Below, piece by piece: positions 53,290 to 61,531 of a DNA stretch of 64,000 nucleotides. The stretch's first letter is position 1, and each line of letters begins with the position of its first letter. The stretch comes from CAYLGT01 sp964383465. Its GTDB lineage: Bacteria > Patescibacteriota > Saccharimonadia > Saccharimonadales > Saccharimonadaceae. The notes under the pieces are model-generated. The model made no database searches and was not told the origin of the DNA. It saw nothing but the letters and a program-made list of their open reading frames with translations. Where the stretch lies: positions 1 through 64,000 of the forward strand of contig CAYLGT010000001.1 in the NCBI GenBank assembly GCA_964383465.1. Direction: 5' to 3'. The translations under genes were made by a program, and so were the position numbers.

Positions 53290-53351
53290 AACGTGTGAGT
53301 GTACAGCGTACCCGCGCTGACTACAGTAAAATCCCTTCATTTCTTCTTATG

Positions 53352-53360
53352 AGTATAGCA
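53352..53360 (-). promoter_or_regulatory. extended -10 of the atp operon
   Basis: TGCTATACT on the minus strand, about 80 bases before atpB and divergent from the zinc-ribbon gene. The same nonamer occurs before several other genes in this window. Confidence 0.65.
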
Positions 53361-53388
53361 GTCGAAGCACTTGAAGTATAGTGGTGCT

Positions 53389-53574
53389 ATGCGCATGCAC
53401 CATATGCCAGCCCCACACAAAAAATGTGGCACGAAAAATTGCTACCCACGTCGGGTAGATGCTGAGCTCGTCAAGGATGAACAAGAAATCATTCACCCCG
53501 ACCTAGAACTCAAGATTTATCGATGCATGGATTGCGGAACTTGGCACCTCACTCGAGTCTCAGAGAAACAATGA
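53389..53574 (+). CDS. small four-cysteine zinc-ribbon-like protein
   Basis: A 61-residue protein from the ATG at 53389 with cysteines in HKKCGTKNCYP and YRCMDCGTWHLT, a split zinc-ribbon. Function unknown; such proteins often bind RNA or ribosomes. TATAGT lies exactly 6 bases before this ATG, so the transcript is probably leaderless. Confidence 0.65.
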   Translation: MRMHHMPAPHKKCGTKNCYPRRVDAELVKDEQEIIHPDLELKIYRCMDCGTWHLTRVSEKQ

Positions 53575-53594
53575 TCGTAAACGTATCATAAATA

Positions 53595-53614
53595 TGCTAT
53601 ACTTTGTATAGTAA
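53595..53614 (+). promoter_or_regulatory. extended -10 with palindrome, identical to that of the dioxygenase gene
   Basis: TGCTATACTTTGTATAGTAA, the same 20 bases as 26329-26348, 14 bases before the glutaredoxin start codon and overlapping its ribosome-site region. Confidence 0.6.
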
Positions 53615-53627
53615 AGGAGCGAATCAA

Positions 53628-53888
53628 ATGGCAGAATCATCAACACCCAGCATCACTCTCTATAGCACCAGTTGGTGCGGCTTTTGCAAAATGACCGCCA
53701 AATACCTGCATGACAAAGGTATTGAATTTGTTGAAAAAGACATCGAGGCCGACGAAAGCGCACACCAAGAACTCATGTCGAAGATCAACAACGATTTTCG
53801 TGGCGTGCCGGTAACTGACATAAACGGTACTATGGTGCTTGGCTTCGACCGCCCAGCTATCGATGCTGCGCTCGAAGGCGGGCTATAG
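53628..53888 (+). CDS. glutaredoxin-like protein
   Basis: An 86-residue thioredoxin-fold oxidoreductase with active site TSWCGFCKMTAKYL, a WCxxC pair, and the later cis-proline region FRGVPVTDINGTMVLGFDR. The start at 53628 follows AAAGGAG by 8 bases. It reduces protein or low-molecular disulphides. It shares a palindromic promoter with the dioxygenase at 26351. Confidence 0.93.
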   Translation: MAESSTPSITLYSTSWCGFCKMTAKYLHDKGIEFVEKDIEADESAHQELMSKINNDFRGVPVTDINGTMVLGFDRPAIDAALEGGL

Positions 53889-53901
53889 TATACTTAAAGA
53901 C

Positions 53902-53919
53902 ATGGAACACGAGTGGTAA
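53902..53919 (+). other. possible 5-codon leader ORF (MEHEW)
   Basis: ATG 7 bases after a TATACT box (53889-53894), then four codons and TAA, followed by a terminator at 53953. It resembles a minimal attenuator leader. Unproven. Confidence 0.25.
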
Positions 53920-53952
53920 CTACGGTTCCACCTCTGCACGCGACTGTTTTTG

Positions 53953-53978
53953 CCGCTCGAACTGTTTCGAGCGGTTTT
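53953..53978 (+). terminator. terminator after the glutaredoxin gene / before the small gene pair
   Basis: CCGCTCGAA/TTCGAGCGG with a short loop followed by TTTT. It ends the glutaredoxin transcript and, if the promoter at 53889 is used, attenuates the next genes. Confidence 0.82.
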
Positions 53979-53997
53979 AATAGGTAAAGGAGGTGAC

Positions 53998-54234
53998 ATG
54001 GCAAACGTAGACCCTCAGATTTTAAATATCTTAAGAGCGCAGCACGACGTAGGCTCTCAGCACATTGAGCACGCCCACAGTGAGACACCAACAGTAGAGA
54101 CCGAGGCCGATACGCCTCCCGAAGGACTGGTCGATCGTATGATTGTTACTGCGCGAGCTGCTGCGTTTCTGCGCGAAACTCGACTGCGTTTGCGACAGAC
54201 CGAACACAGTGAGGGGGACGAACTCTCATCATGA
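53998..54234 (+). CDS. hypothetical protein, 78 aa
   Basis: An acidic small protein (starts MANVDPQILNILRAQ; carries GLVDRMIVTARAAAFLRETR as a probable helix). It has the best ribosome site in the window (AAAGGAGGTGAC). The stop overlaps the next ATG by 4 bases, forming a pair. No family recognised. Confidence 0.65.
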   Translation: MANVDPQILNILRAQHDVGSQHIEHAHSETPTVETEADTPPEGLVDRMIVTARAAAFLRETRLRLRQTEHSEGDELSS

Positions 54235-54713
54235 ACACACCCCCAGAGGGCGAAATAATTCACCTGAGCAATCATGTTCCAGCACCCCGCAGTGCCGAGC
54301 ATGATGAAACACTCGACTTTGCCGCTATGTCCGCGGAAGAACTTGCGAGCTATGTCATGTCCGAGTTACGTCATCCTTCGACCCATCGTATGAGAGGTGA
54401 TACACTGGCAGATTTTATACAGAAAAATTTACTTTCGGGCCAAGGTACACAGGGTACGCTAGGTGCATCAGTACGGCGAAGCATACAACGATCAGAGATT
54501 TTCACAGACACGGACCTCTACGACCGGAAACTTGAACAAGACGAAGTATTTGCGTTTCTAGCCAGAGCGCTGCAGGCAACCAGAGGAGATATAGAGCGCG
54601 CTACAGCACGAAAAGTCGTGATGGACCTGCTCAGTTTTCGAGGAACGCTTACGGCACATACCACGATGGATGATCACGAATGGAAAGAGATGGTTGTGCG
54701 GTTATTTGACTGA
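54231..54713 (+). CDS. hypothetical protein, 160 aa
   Basis: A soluble, mostly helical protein coupled to the 78-residue gene. Visible segments: FAAMSAEELASYVMSELRHP, TLADFIQKNLLSGQGTQGTL and VFAFLARALQATRGDIERAT. No motif recognised. Its last 12 bases overlap the ABC-F gene tail on the other strand. Confidence 0.65.
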   Translation: MNTPPEGEIIHLSNHVPAPRSAEHDETLDFAAMSAEELASYVMSELRHPSTHRMRGDTLADFIQKNLLSGQGTQGTLGASVRRSIQRSEIFTDTDLYDRKLEQDEVFAFLARALQATRGDIERATARKVVMDLLSFRGTLTAHTTMDDHEWKEMVVRLFD

Positions 54714-56426
54714 ACCGATGGCAATCACTTCGCCGCCGATATTTTGCTGAAAATAGCTATCGTGTGAAACATACAAAATAGCACCACTATACTTTTCCAG
54801 TGCATTTTCAAGTTCCTCGATGCTCGGTAAATCCAAGTGATTAGTCGGCTCATCTAGGATAAGGAGCTGCGGATCATTTGCGAGCATGGCAATCAGCTGA
54901 AAACGTGCTTTTTGGCCACCACTCAGTTTTGACAGCGGCACTTTTGCATCACCCTCCGTAAACAAGTAGTCACTCAGAAGACTTCGAATTTTCGTCTCGT
55001 TGATAGGAAGTGCGCGATCGAGATACATACGTTCGATAGCTTCCGTCAGCGGAAGGTCAAAGTAACTGCCCGAGACTTCTTGTTCGTATACGCCGACACG
55101 AACTTTGCTGTCGAGTTCGAGCTCGCCCGCAAAATACTTCACCGAGTTTTCAGCTTGTTTGCTGGTGACGTTCTGACCCCCTAGAAGAGACTCTTCGCGC
55201 CGCACGGCATGGAGCGGTGCGTCAAAAGCTCGTCCGCCTAGAAGTGCTTTGATGATGGTTGTTTTACCAGCACCATTTCGACCACGTAGCTCAACGGCTT
55301 CACCCTCACGCAGGTCGATATTTACCCCTGAAAACAGTGGGGAATTATAGCCCAGACTCAGCTCGCGCGCCGTAACAAGCACATGCTTCGAACGGCTTTC
55401 GTCACTTTTTATATTCATGCGGATGTTACGTGCTTTGAATTTCTGGTACTGCTCGGCAACTTTGTAGTTCAAGTTTTCTGCCGACTCTTTGTCGATCCAG
55501 AAAGTTGGTTTTTCTTTTTGCTGAAGCTCGGCAAGCTCCTGTCTCGAAACCATCTCCAGACGTTTAAACTTCTGGATAGTTGCTAGATTGCGAGCCTTTT
55601 CTTTCAGCCGCTGATAATCGAGAACTTTCACCTTCAGGTTTGCGATACGTTTTTCGATCATCTGAAACTCGTTCATTGCCGAACCGGTCGAGACAGCATT
55701 TTGCTTCAAATACGCGTCGTAATTACCCTTGAAGCTGACGGCTTCTCCGTCTTTGAGCTCGACGATTCTATCGACACGGGCGAGTACATCACGGTCGTGA
55801 GTGATGATCAGCATCGCTTCGCGAGCCGACTTCATCCAGTCGATAAACTGGTTTTTCGCGACATAGTCCATGTGGTTGGTTGGCTCGTCGATGAGTGCCA
55901 GATGTGCGTCGCTATGCATGACTTTTACCACTTCGACGAGTCGTTTCTGGCCACCGGACAACGTAGAAAATGCGCGGTGAGCCACCCCCTCGAGCTGAAA
56001 CGCGTCAAGCTCTCGTTCGATCTGTTCCTCTATCTGGTAGAAGCCCTTGTCGTCAAACCGTTGCAGCGCCTCGGTATACTCCGTGATCATACGCAGATTG
56101 TCACCCATCGTTTCGGGATAGGTTTCGATGACACGACTGAGCTCAGCATACTCCGGCAGGCCCGCCAGTACGTATTGCAGCACCGTGATATCCTGCAGGT
56201 CATGGTGCTCCTGGGCGGTCGCAACGACAGAGGTGCCACGCTTGTATACAACATCACCCGTAAAGTCTTTGTCGGTTCCAACCAGGATCCCAAACAGAGT
56301 AGATTTACCCACACCATTGCGCCCGATCACCCCAATTTTTTCTCCATCATCAACAGAGAACCGGATGTTTTTGTACAAACTTTTCGGCCCGAAACTCTTT
56401 TCAACTATGTTGATATCGGCGATCAT
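54702..56426 (-). CDS. ABC-F family ATPase
   Basis: A 574-residue protein with two ABC domains and no membrane part. First domain: GRNGVGKSTLFG (Walker A), TLSGGQKRLVEVVKVM (signature), LALIDEPTNHMD (Walker B). A linker of about 80 residues rich in K, E and L follows. Second domain: GRNGAGKTTIIKAL, LSGGQKARFQLIAML and LLILDEPTNHLD. ABC-F proteins act on ribosomes in translation or antibiotic protection. TATACT lies 8 bases before the ATG. Confidence 0.94.
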   Translation of the reverse strand: MIADINIVEKSFGPKSLYKNIRFSVDDGEKIGVIGRNGVGKSTLFGILVGTDKDFTGDVVYKRGTSVVATAQEHHDLQDITVLQYVLAGLPEYAELSRVIETYPETMGDNLRMITEYTEALQRFDDKGFYQIEEQIERELDAFQLEGVAHRAFSTLSGGQKRLVEVVKVMHSDAHLALIDEPTNHMDYVAKNQFIDWMKSAREAMLIITHDRDVLARVDRIVELKDGEAVSFKGNYDAYLKQNAVSTGSAMNEFQMIEKRIANLKVKVLDYQRLKEKARNLATIQKFKRLEMVSRQELAELQQKEKPTFWIDKESAENLNYKVAEQYQKFKARNIRMNIKSDESRSKHVLVTARELSLGYNSPLFSGVNIDLREGEAVELRGRNGAGKTTIIKALLGGRAFDAPLHAVRREESLLGGQNVTSKQAENSVKYFAGELELDSKVRVGVYEQEVSGSYFDLPLTEAIERMYLDRALPINETKIRSLLSDYLFTEGDAKVPLSKLSGGQKARFQLIAMLANDPQLLILDEPTNHLDLPSIEELENALEKYSGAILYVSHDSYFQQNIGGEVIAIGSVK

Positions 56427-56462
56427 CGCTCTCTAGTATAACAGGGAAGCCACAAAAAGCTA

Positions 56463-56491
56463 TTGACATATATGCTTTTTTGTGATAATAT
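56463..56491 (+). promoter_or_regulatory. near-consensus promoter (TTGACA-17-TAATAT)
   Basis: A perfect -35 and 17-base spacer, followed by a hairpin-rich GC-rich stretch. Confidence 0.75.
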
Positions 56492-56497
56492 GGTTTA

Positions 56498-56846
56498 TAG
56501 CACGTGGGCAATCCATGTGTTGTACACGAAAATCAAGAATTCTTTCGCCGCGAGGTGAAAGATAGTGGAGGCCCGGGTAAACCGACTACACCCGTTCCGG
56601 GCCTCCACGCCGCCACGTTCGCGGCAAGCTGCGCCCGTCCCGCCCGCTGGGGGATGTCTTGGCGCTGTGCCGCCTGCGAGGGCGGGGTCGATCGCCGGAC
56701 CAGACGCCGGCATGCATTGCCGCCGTCGTCGCGACCGACCCCGCCCGGGACCTTTTCGTACTGTTAGCCAGCTCAGGTTGGCTCATAGGCCTTCGGGCCC
56801 CCTTTACTCCCCCTTGCAATCCAGCATTGGGGAGTTCTTTCTTTTT
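56498..56846 (+). ncRNA. candidate structured non-coding RNA
   Basis: About 350 GC-rich bases between a promoter and a terminator, without a supportable gene. Stems: GTGGAGGCCCGG/CCGGGCCTCCAC (about 56564-56606); an 11-bp GGGCGGGGTCG/CGACCCCGCCC (about 56682-56750) enclosing CGGCA/TGCCG; AGCCA/TGGCT (about 56766-56783); GGCC-TTCG-GGCC with a stable tetraloop (about 56788-56799); and the terminator CTCCCC/GGGGAG with TTCTTTCTTTTT (56807-56846). Apparent frames here lack ribosome sites and look like composition shadows. Confidence 0.5.
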
Positions 56847-56904
56847 AGACTAGATTTTTTCTGCCATTTGTTTCATCATATTACAAACCTTAGGAGCAAG
56901 CGAC

Positions 56905-57135
56905 ATGGCAGAAATTTTTCAATTTACCCACAGTCCCCATGAAGCAGGGACGGTTCGAGATGCTATGTCGGCTGTTCCGATCCCCCGGGAACTACAGGAA
57001 GCTGTGCTGGAGTTTGATCCTGAGGGAACACGAGGCGGCCCAGAGATCCTGGATGCCTATCAGGCGGCTGTCTACAAAGGCCGGGACGCGCGTGACGCTT
57101 TAGCTTCGGCAGTAAAGCGTGCGCACAGCGCCTAA
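56905..57135 (+). CDS. small hypothetical protein, 76 aa
   Basis: A soluble protein with a helical C-terminus (EILDAYQAAVYKGRDARDAL). AGGAG precedes the ATG. It follows the structured RNA terminator and precedes another small gene. No family recognised. Confidence 0.6.
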   Translation: MAEIFQFTHSPHEAGTVRDAMSAVPIPRELQEAVLEFDPEGTRGGPEILDAYQAAVYKGRDARDALASAVKRAHSA

Positions 57136-57201
57136 AACATCTTCGTGCTAATCTAGTGTTGTGGCCACGGGGCCATCGTTGACATCATGAGAGAGTGGGG
57201 C

Positions 57202-57573
57202 ATGACATCCGCTAGCACCGTAACTCGCGCCGATCTCCCACCGTTCTGGGTCTGGTCGCAACCAGCTCCGGACAACAAAAGTGGAATCGTGCACTTGTAC
57301 CTGAGAGAACGTCTTACGAGTAGGCCGCTTGGCAAACTTGTTCAGGACCTAGAAAGTCTGACCGGTATCAGCTACGTCGACCAACACCCACAGTTTCTCA
57401 CTGTCTACTGGCATTCCGATCCTCGCGACAGTATGGTCTCGGGGACAGGAGAGCTCATCGAAGAAGCTGCCAGGGTGCTCAACATCCAATGGCCCTGCAA
57501 CTACGGGGTGATCTGCTCCGAAGTGGAGCGTGACGCCATGGCGAAAGTCATCGGAGGCGCCATCTGGTCATGA
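57202..57573 (+). CDS. hypothetical protein, 123 aa
   Basis: A soluble protein with a tryptophan-rich start (PPFWVWSQPAPDNKSG), a middle LTGISYVDQHPQFLTVYWHS and an end VLNIQWPCNYGVICSEVERD. The ATG at 57202 follows GAGAGTGGGG; an alternative ATG is at 57187. Function unknown. Confidence 0.55.
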   Translation: MTSASTVTRADLPPFWVWSQPAPDNKSGIVHLYLRERLTSRPLGKLVQDLESLTGISYVDQHPQFLTVYWHSDPRDSMVSGTGELIEEAARVLNIQWPCNYGVICSEVERDAMAKVIGGAIWS

Positions 57574-57588
57574 AGTCTGTGGCCACAA

Positions 57589-57614
57589 AGGGCGGAGCTA
57601 GCTAGCTCCGCCCT
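57589..57614 (-). terminator. perfect 26-base palindrome between convergent genes
   Basis: AGGGCGGAGCTAG and its exact reverse complement, with no unpaired bases. On the minus strand it is followed by TTTGTGG. It probably terminates the ParB-like gene and perhaps both converging transcripts. Confidence 0.65.
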
Positions 57615-57630
57615 AAACCATGGAAAAATT

Positions 57631-58917
57631 CTAGACAGCTTGGTTTTTGATCTCGTCGAGTCGCTCTGCGATCGCACCGGCCAGGTCACTTTCGCCCAAA
57701 AGCTCTATGGCTTTCTGGGCCGCGCTTCCTAAAGCCCGTCGCTTACTGGCAGAGTCAACAAACTTGAGCGACGCCACAAACTCAATCAACGCCTTGGCTT
57801 GCTCGACTGGCATCTTACCAGTTTCGTCGAGGAGTGCTTCGAGCTCTCGACGACGCTGGCGGACATACATGACGTCTTGCTCAGCTAACGTAAACAGGCT
57901 GAATTCGTCCTCGTGCTCCTCGGTGTCGGCGCCATCCTCGACCTCTGACTCTGTTTCAGGCGTTTCACCAAACAGAAGCATCAGCTGTTCATCTTTTTCC
58001 TGTTGCTGCTCATCAATTGATTTCTGCCAGGTGCCGGCGCGACCCTGTATGAAAAGTTTCGATGCAGTCGTGTTGAGCTTTCGGTTTTGGATAAACGATA
58101 TGATCGACAACAGCTCAGTTTTCATGACTTCTTCGAGGTTCAACGACTGTTGCTCGCTAAGGACTCCTAGGTCACCATAGCCGAGATGAATCATCTCGTG
58201 CCGTATCCAGGTGTCTATATGTTGACCGAGCTCTAACGCTGCGGTGTAGGGGATCTGTTTGCCGAACACCAGGCGCCGGAGGTCTGCAGGAAGTTGGTGA
58301 AATCCAACTGCTTTTTCAAACTCCGCAGCACCAACTTCACCCTTGTGTTGTGCGAGAAAGTCCGTTTTTCCAGACCATCTGCCAGACTCGAGTCCCCATT
58401 GGTAGGACTCGATGATTGCCATCGCCGATCGCTCAACGGGTGGTTTATGATACAGATTTTCATCGAGCTGGAGACCGATGATTTCACCAGGGCTCGATAT
58501 GTCGTGAACTTTGCAGTTTACTTTGTACTGCTTGTGAGGGTTTTCGTATGCCAAATCAAGCACTGCCAGAGTCCGACTATGCCCGGCGATTACTAGATAG
58601 TAGTAATCGTCGCGCGCCCGGACATCATAGTCGTCTATACACAGCGTGCTTCCCCAGAGTCGGTTGACAAAATCGATGTACTGCTCCAGATGCTCACGGC
58701 TCATGCGAGCGATGTCGATCTCGTTTATAAGCCCTCGTCGCTCTATGGATTGTTTTAACTTTCGACTTTCTGGGTTAGCGCCGCCCCGAACCTGCGAGAG
58801 CATGATCAGGTCCTCGACCTCCACCAACTCTTGGGTGTATAGGCCAAGGATCTCAACTTCTTTTGCTTCCCGATGTTCACCGCCAACCAAATCGGGATCA
58901 AGCTCCACAGTACTCAT
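57631..58917 (-). CDS. ParB/Srx-fold protein
   Basis: A 428-residue protein. The ParB-like nuclease/CTPase region (about 40-170) has EIDIARMSREHLEQYIDF, the box YYLVIAGHSRTLAVLDLAY (ParB GxxRxxA) and IGLQLDENLYHKPPVERSAM (ENLxRxxLxPxE-like). Helical segments and an acidic linker (ETESEVEDGADTEEHEDEF) follow. CATAAT lies 8 bases before the ATG. It is divergent from the HhH-GPD-like gene with about 105 bases between starts. Chromosome partition is unlikely without a ParA beside it; a DNA-modification context is possible. Confidence 0.7.
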   Translation of the reverse strand: MSTVELDPDLVGGEHREAKEVEILGLYTQELVEVEDLIMLSQVRGGANPESRKLKQSIERRGLINEIDIARMSREHLEQYIDFVNRLWGSTLCIDDYDVRARDDYYYLVIAGHSRTLAVLDLAYENPHKQYKVNCKVHDISSPGEIIGLQLDENLYHKPPVERSAMAIIESYQWGLESGRWSGKTDFLAQHKGEVGAAEFEKAVGFHQLPADLRRLVFGKQIPYTAALELGQHIDTWIRHEMIHLGYGDLGVLSEQQSLNLEEVMKTELLSIISFIQNRKLNTTASKLFIQGRAGTWQKSIDEQQQEKDEQLMLLFGETPETESEVEDGADTEEHEDEFSLFTLAEQDVMYVRQRRRELEALLDETGKMPVEQAKALIEFVASLKFVDSASKRRALGSAAQKAIELLGESDLAGAIAERLDEIKNQAV

Positions 58918-59025
58918 TGGTGTTCATTATGCCCGCTGAGACGCTATATATGCAAGTTTTGCTCGACATACCGCTACTCGCTCATGCTTTGGAAGCCGTA
59001 TGGAGCGTGGTTGAATAGGTACGTA

Positions 59026-60402
59026 ATGAGTGACATGGAGCGAATTGATCGACCCGAAGGACCCTTTGAAGTTGCATCGCGGCTTGGTGCTGAGTTTGGG
59101 GTGAACCCACAGTATTTCGACCACGCGGCACACTGGGCACATGTATGGTTACAGATACTCCGCGACAGCGGTGAGCTTTCGCGAGCGAGCGAAAAAGGGC
59201 TTCTCCTAACGAAACGAGCCGCCCTGGAAACAAACCCCGAGGTCGCACTCGACGAAAACGGTAAACCCTCCTACCAGACTGAGTACCTAGCCCAGAGAAC
59301 ACTCTACGAGCTAGCAGGGCGCAATGGTGCAAAAGTTAGATCTGCTCTCGAGGGTGATGGTCTCCGTGTCATCCCACACTTCGATCGACGAGACGAAGTT
59401 ATCGATACACTAATGAACGCTATGGAGCAGCGCACGTACCCGTTCAACTCATCGCGCACCGAACTGCCCCAAGTAGACGGCAACATGCCAGAAACGCTCG
59501 AACGAGGCGGGGTCGACGAGGCGCTGTATTGGTTTATCAGCTGCTACTTTATGCGTGGACAGATAGGGTCGGTGACGGCAATCCGCGGGTTGTCAAAACT
59601 CTACGACAAGCATCCAGATATGTTCAACCCTCATCTCTCTCGCATGCTCTCTGAAACCGAAATAGAAAAACGCCTCAGAGATCACGGGCTAGGCAGCGGC
59701 AGCAAAGTCAACGCGATGATCTGGCAGAAGAACTCTCAACGCTTGATCGACTATTGTGACGCTGACCCGCGTAATCTTTTCGAGGGAACTACCGACTACG
59801 AGGTATTGAAGCAACGCATCATGCGGCGGGGCTCAAAGGGCTTTTTGGGTTTTCAGGAAAAGATGACTAGTATGCTGACGTATTGGCTCATGAGCGCAGG
59901 ACTAGTCGAGTACCATCATCATCCTCTGCCTGTCGACTTACACGTTACTCGCGTCAGCGCCTCGAACGGTGTAGTGACGTTTGAAAACTTGCCTCCAAAC
60001 GGCAACATCGTTTCACAGCAGACCTTCGACACCCTCCGCAAGATGTATGAAGACTATTCTCACTCACATGGCGTCAGCCAGTTGGCGCTTTGTGATGCAC
60101 TTTGGGCTTTTGGTACTGCCATGTGTGGCGATGCGGTCGGAAACCATATGAACGAGCCAAACGGTCGCGATAACAGAGACGGTCGTAGAACACTGCTGGT
60201 GCAGGAAGCCATAACATTTGACCGTACGCAAACAGCCCGATGGATACGAAGCTGCGGCTCATGCGTCCTTCGCAACACGTGCACCACACTCTACCCAGCT
60301 AAACACTGGTACCTCCACGGCAAACTACTGCCATATGAGCGGCTGTCGCCACCCAAAGAAGACGGTGGGCTGTTTCCGCTGCACGATGTAACATATGTAT
60401 AG
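59026..60402 (+). CDS. HhH-GPD-like protein with C-terminal cysteine cluster
   Basis: 458 residues from the ATG at 59026. The middle region recalls base-excision glycosylases: a degenerate hairpin-helix segment KGFLGFQEKMTSMLTYWLM (about 271-289) and PLPVDLHVTRVS (catalytic-type Asp304 of VDTHV). C410, C413 and C419 (CGSCVLRNTC) copy the spacing of the last three iron-sulphur cysteines of EndoIII (CGSCIIEDLC there); the first is absent. The long N-terminal domain (1-250) is unfamiliar. Candidate for DNA base repair or hypermodification (aGPT-Pplase-type HhH enzymes are one known comparison). Confidence 0.65.
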   Translation: MSDMERIDRPEGPFEVASRLGAEFGVNPQYFDHAAHWAHVWLQILRDSGELSRASEKGLLLTKRAALETNPEVALDENGKPSYQTEYLAQRTLYELAGRNGAKVRSALEGDGLRVIPHFDRRDEVIDTLMNAMEQRTYPFNSSRTELPQVDGNMPETLERGGVDEALYWFISCYFMRGQIGSVTAIRGLSKLYDKHPDMFNPHLSRMLSETEIEKRLRDHGLGSGSKVNAMIWQKNSQRLIDYCDADPRNLFEGTTDYEVLKQRIMRRGSKGFLGFQEKMTSMLTYWLMSAGLVEYHHHPLPVDLHVTRVSASNGVVTFENLPPNGNIVSQQTFDTLRKMYEDYSHSHGVSQLALCDALWAFGTAMCGDAVGNHMNEPNGRDNRDGRRTLLVQEAITFDRTQTARWIRSCGSCVLRNTCTTLYPAKHWYLHGKLLPYERLSPPKEDGGLFPLHDVTYV

Positions 60403-60955
60403 GATGAAACACAAAGAAGCAGTCGTACTCGTGTACACGGGCGAAGGCAAAGGCAAAACCAGTGCTAGCTTGGGTCTACTCGTGCGGGCGCTCGGTGCTG
60501 GAAAACGAGTCGCCTTTGTCCAGTTCATAAAACTCTGGGACGTCGCCGAGCACCAGTTTATAAGAAGTATTATGCCGCTGTACGAAGAGAGTTTTGACTT
60601 TTACAAAGGAGGGCTCGGGTTCTACGAAGCTGGAGAACTCAGTAGTGAAGCTTCAAGCGAAGAACACAAAGCCCAGGCGCTCAAAACGTTTGACTTCGCT
60701 CTCAAGTGCGTCAGTTCCGGTGACTACGACGTCGTCATCTGCGACGAAATAAACAATGCCGTGCATGACAAACTACTTCCAGAGCAGTCGCTCAAACAGT
60801 TACTCGACGCCCGCACTTCGACAACAAGTCTGTGCATGACGGGCAGGGGATTTCCGAAAAAACTGCTTCCACGAGTCGACATCGCCACCAACATGACAAA
60901 ACTCAAGCACCACTTCGATGATGGCTTCGTGGCGACACCTGGTATTGACTTTTAG
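60395..60955 (+). CDS. CobO/BtuR-like P-loop protein
   Basis: A 186-residue P-loop protein of the corrinoid adenosyltransferase (CobO/BtuR) type: VYTGEGKGKTSASLGLLVRA (Walker A), AFVQFIKLWD, YDVVICDEINNAVH (Walker B) and a TGRGFPKKLL end matching CobO TGR. It overlaps the HhH-GPD-like stop by 8 bases; an alternative ATG is at 60404. No B12 gene is visible, so it may act on another substrate together with its neighbour. Confidence 0.85.
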   Translation: MYRMKHKEAVVLVYTGEGKGKTSASLGLLVRALGAGKRVAFVQFIKLWDVAEHQFIRSIMPLYEESFDFYKGGLGFYEAGELSSEASSEEHKAQALKTFDFALKCVSSGDYDVVICDEINNAVHDKLLPEQSLKQLLDARTSTTSLCMTGRGFPKKLLPRVDIATNMTKLKHHFDDGFVATPGIDF

Positions 60956-60973
60956 TTGCTTTTTTGGTATAAT
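60945..60973 (+). promoter_or_regulatory. near-consensus promoter (TTGACT-17-TATAAT)
   Basis: It overlaps the end of the CobO-like gene and drives a short GC-rich unit. A GGATGATG/CATCATCC hairpin at 60983-61010 and a GCTGCCC/GGGTAGC stem at about 61022-61037 lie in the leader. Confidence 0.78.
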
Positions 60974-61057
60974 GTATTTTATGGATGATGCTTATGAAAA
61001 GTCATCATCCCCACATTCACATGCTGCCCTAGGGTAGCACCGAGACCAAGGAGTCAC

Positions 61058-61420
61058 ATGAACTACTGGCTGTCCCTCCTGTTCGGCATCGCCTACGGGA
61101 GCTTCATGCTCGGCCTCAACATGTTCGTCGCTTACGCTTCGACCAGGGAGAGGCTGAAGAAGTTCAGGTACCTCAGGGACATCAACGGTAAGCCCTACCA
61201 CCTGTGGGGCGAGCGAGTCCCGACCGTCGCCTTGACCTCCCTCACCGCGGTCTGTGCCGCCAGTATGACCCGGGGGTGGGGCGGCACTGTGGGCGAGGCT
61301 CTGGCGGCTGGCACCAGCACGCTCATCATCTTCGTCGTCGGCATGTCGCTGCACCGCAGCCGCTACCAGAAGAAGTACCAGGGCAGGATTCACCCCCTGG
61401 CCCTGAGCGCCTCCCAGTAG
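61058..61420 (+). CDS. small membrane protein, 120 aa
   Basis: Three TM helices (LLFGIAYGSFMLGLNMFVAY; VALTSLTAVCAASM; TSTLIIFVVGMSLH) and basic ends. AAGGAG lies 8 bases before the ATG. Nearly every third codon position is G or C, unlike the Dop/PafA and CobO-like neighbours. It is framed by its own promoter and a strong terminator. Function unknown. Confidence 0.6.
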   Translation: MNYWLSLLFGIAYGSFMLGLNMFVAYASTRERLKKFRYLRDINGKPYHLWGERVPTVALTSLTAVCAASMTRGWGGTVGEALAAGTSTLIIFVVGMSLHRSRYQKKYQGRIHPLALSASQ

Positions 61421-61428
61421 GCACCGTT

Positions 61429-61446
61429 TGCTTCATTCGTGAAGCA
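61429..61446 (+). repeat. UUCG-type tetraloop hairpin
   Basis: TGCTTCA-TTCG-TGAAGCA, seven pairs, 8 bases after the small membrane-protein stop. Confidence 0.6.
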
Positions 61447-61468
61447 GGGCAGGAACCTCCTTGGTCTC

Positions 61469-61510
61469 CTGTTCCCAGAATGCTCAAAGTTTTGAGCCTT
61501 GTGGGAACAG
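61469..61510 (+). terminator. nested hairpin terminator with CTCAAA/TTTGAG core
   Basis: CTGTTCCCA/TGGGAACAG around an inner CTCAAA/TTTGAG stem, followed by AATTTTCTTTTT. It ends the small membrane-protein transcript and shares its inner core with 10364 and 26283. Confidence 0.82.
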
Positions 61511-61531
61511 CAATTTTCTTTTTGCTCATGC

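Noticed and set aside
56504..56942. Overlapping GC-rich frames between ABC-F and the 76-residue gene
   Set aside because: Several frames in both directions are open simply because of composition; none has a ribosome site or protein-like sequence, while the RNA has clear stems and a terminator.
58873..59025. An upstream extension of the HhH-GPD-like protein
   Set aside because: The extra 51 codons run into the divergent ParB-like gene, contain unlikely Cys/Tyr-rich sequence and have no ribosome site; the ATG at 59026 is preferred.
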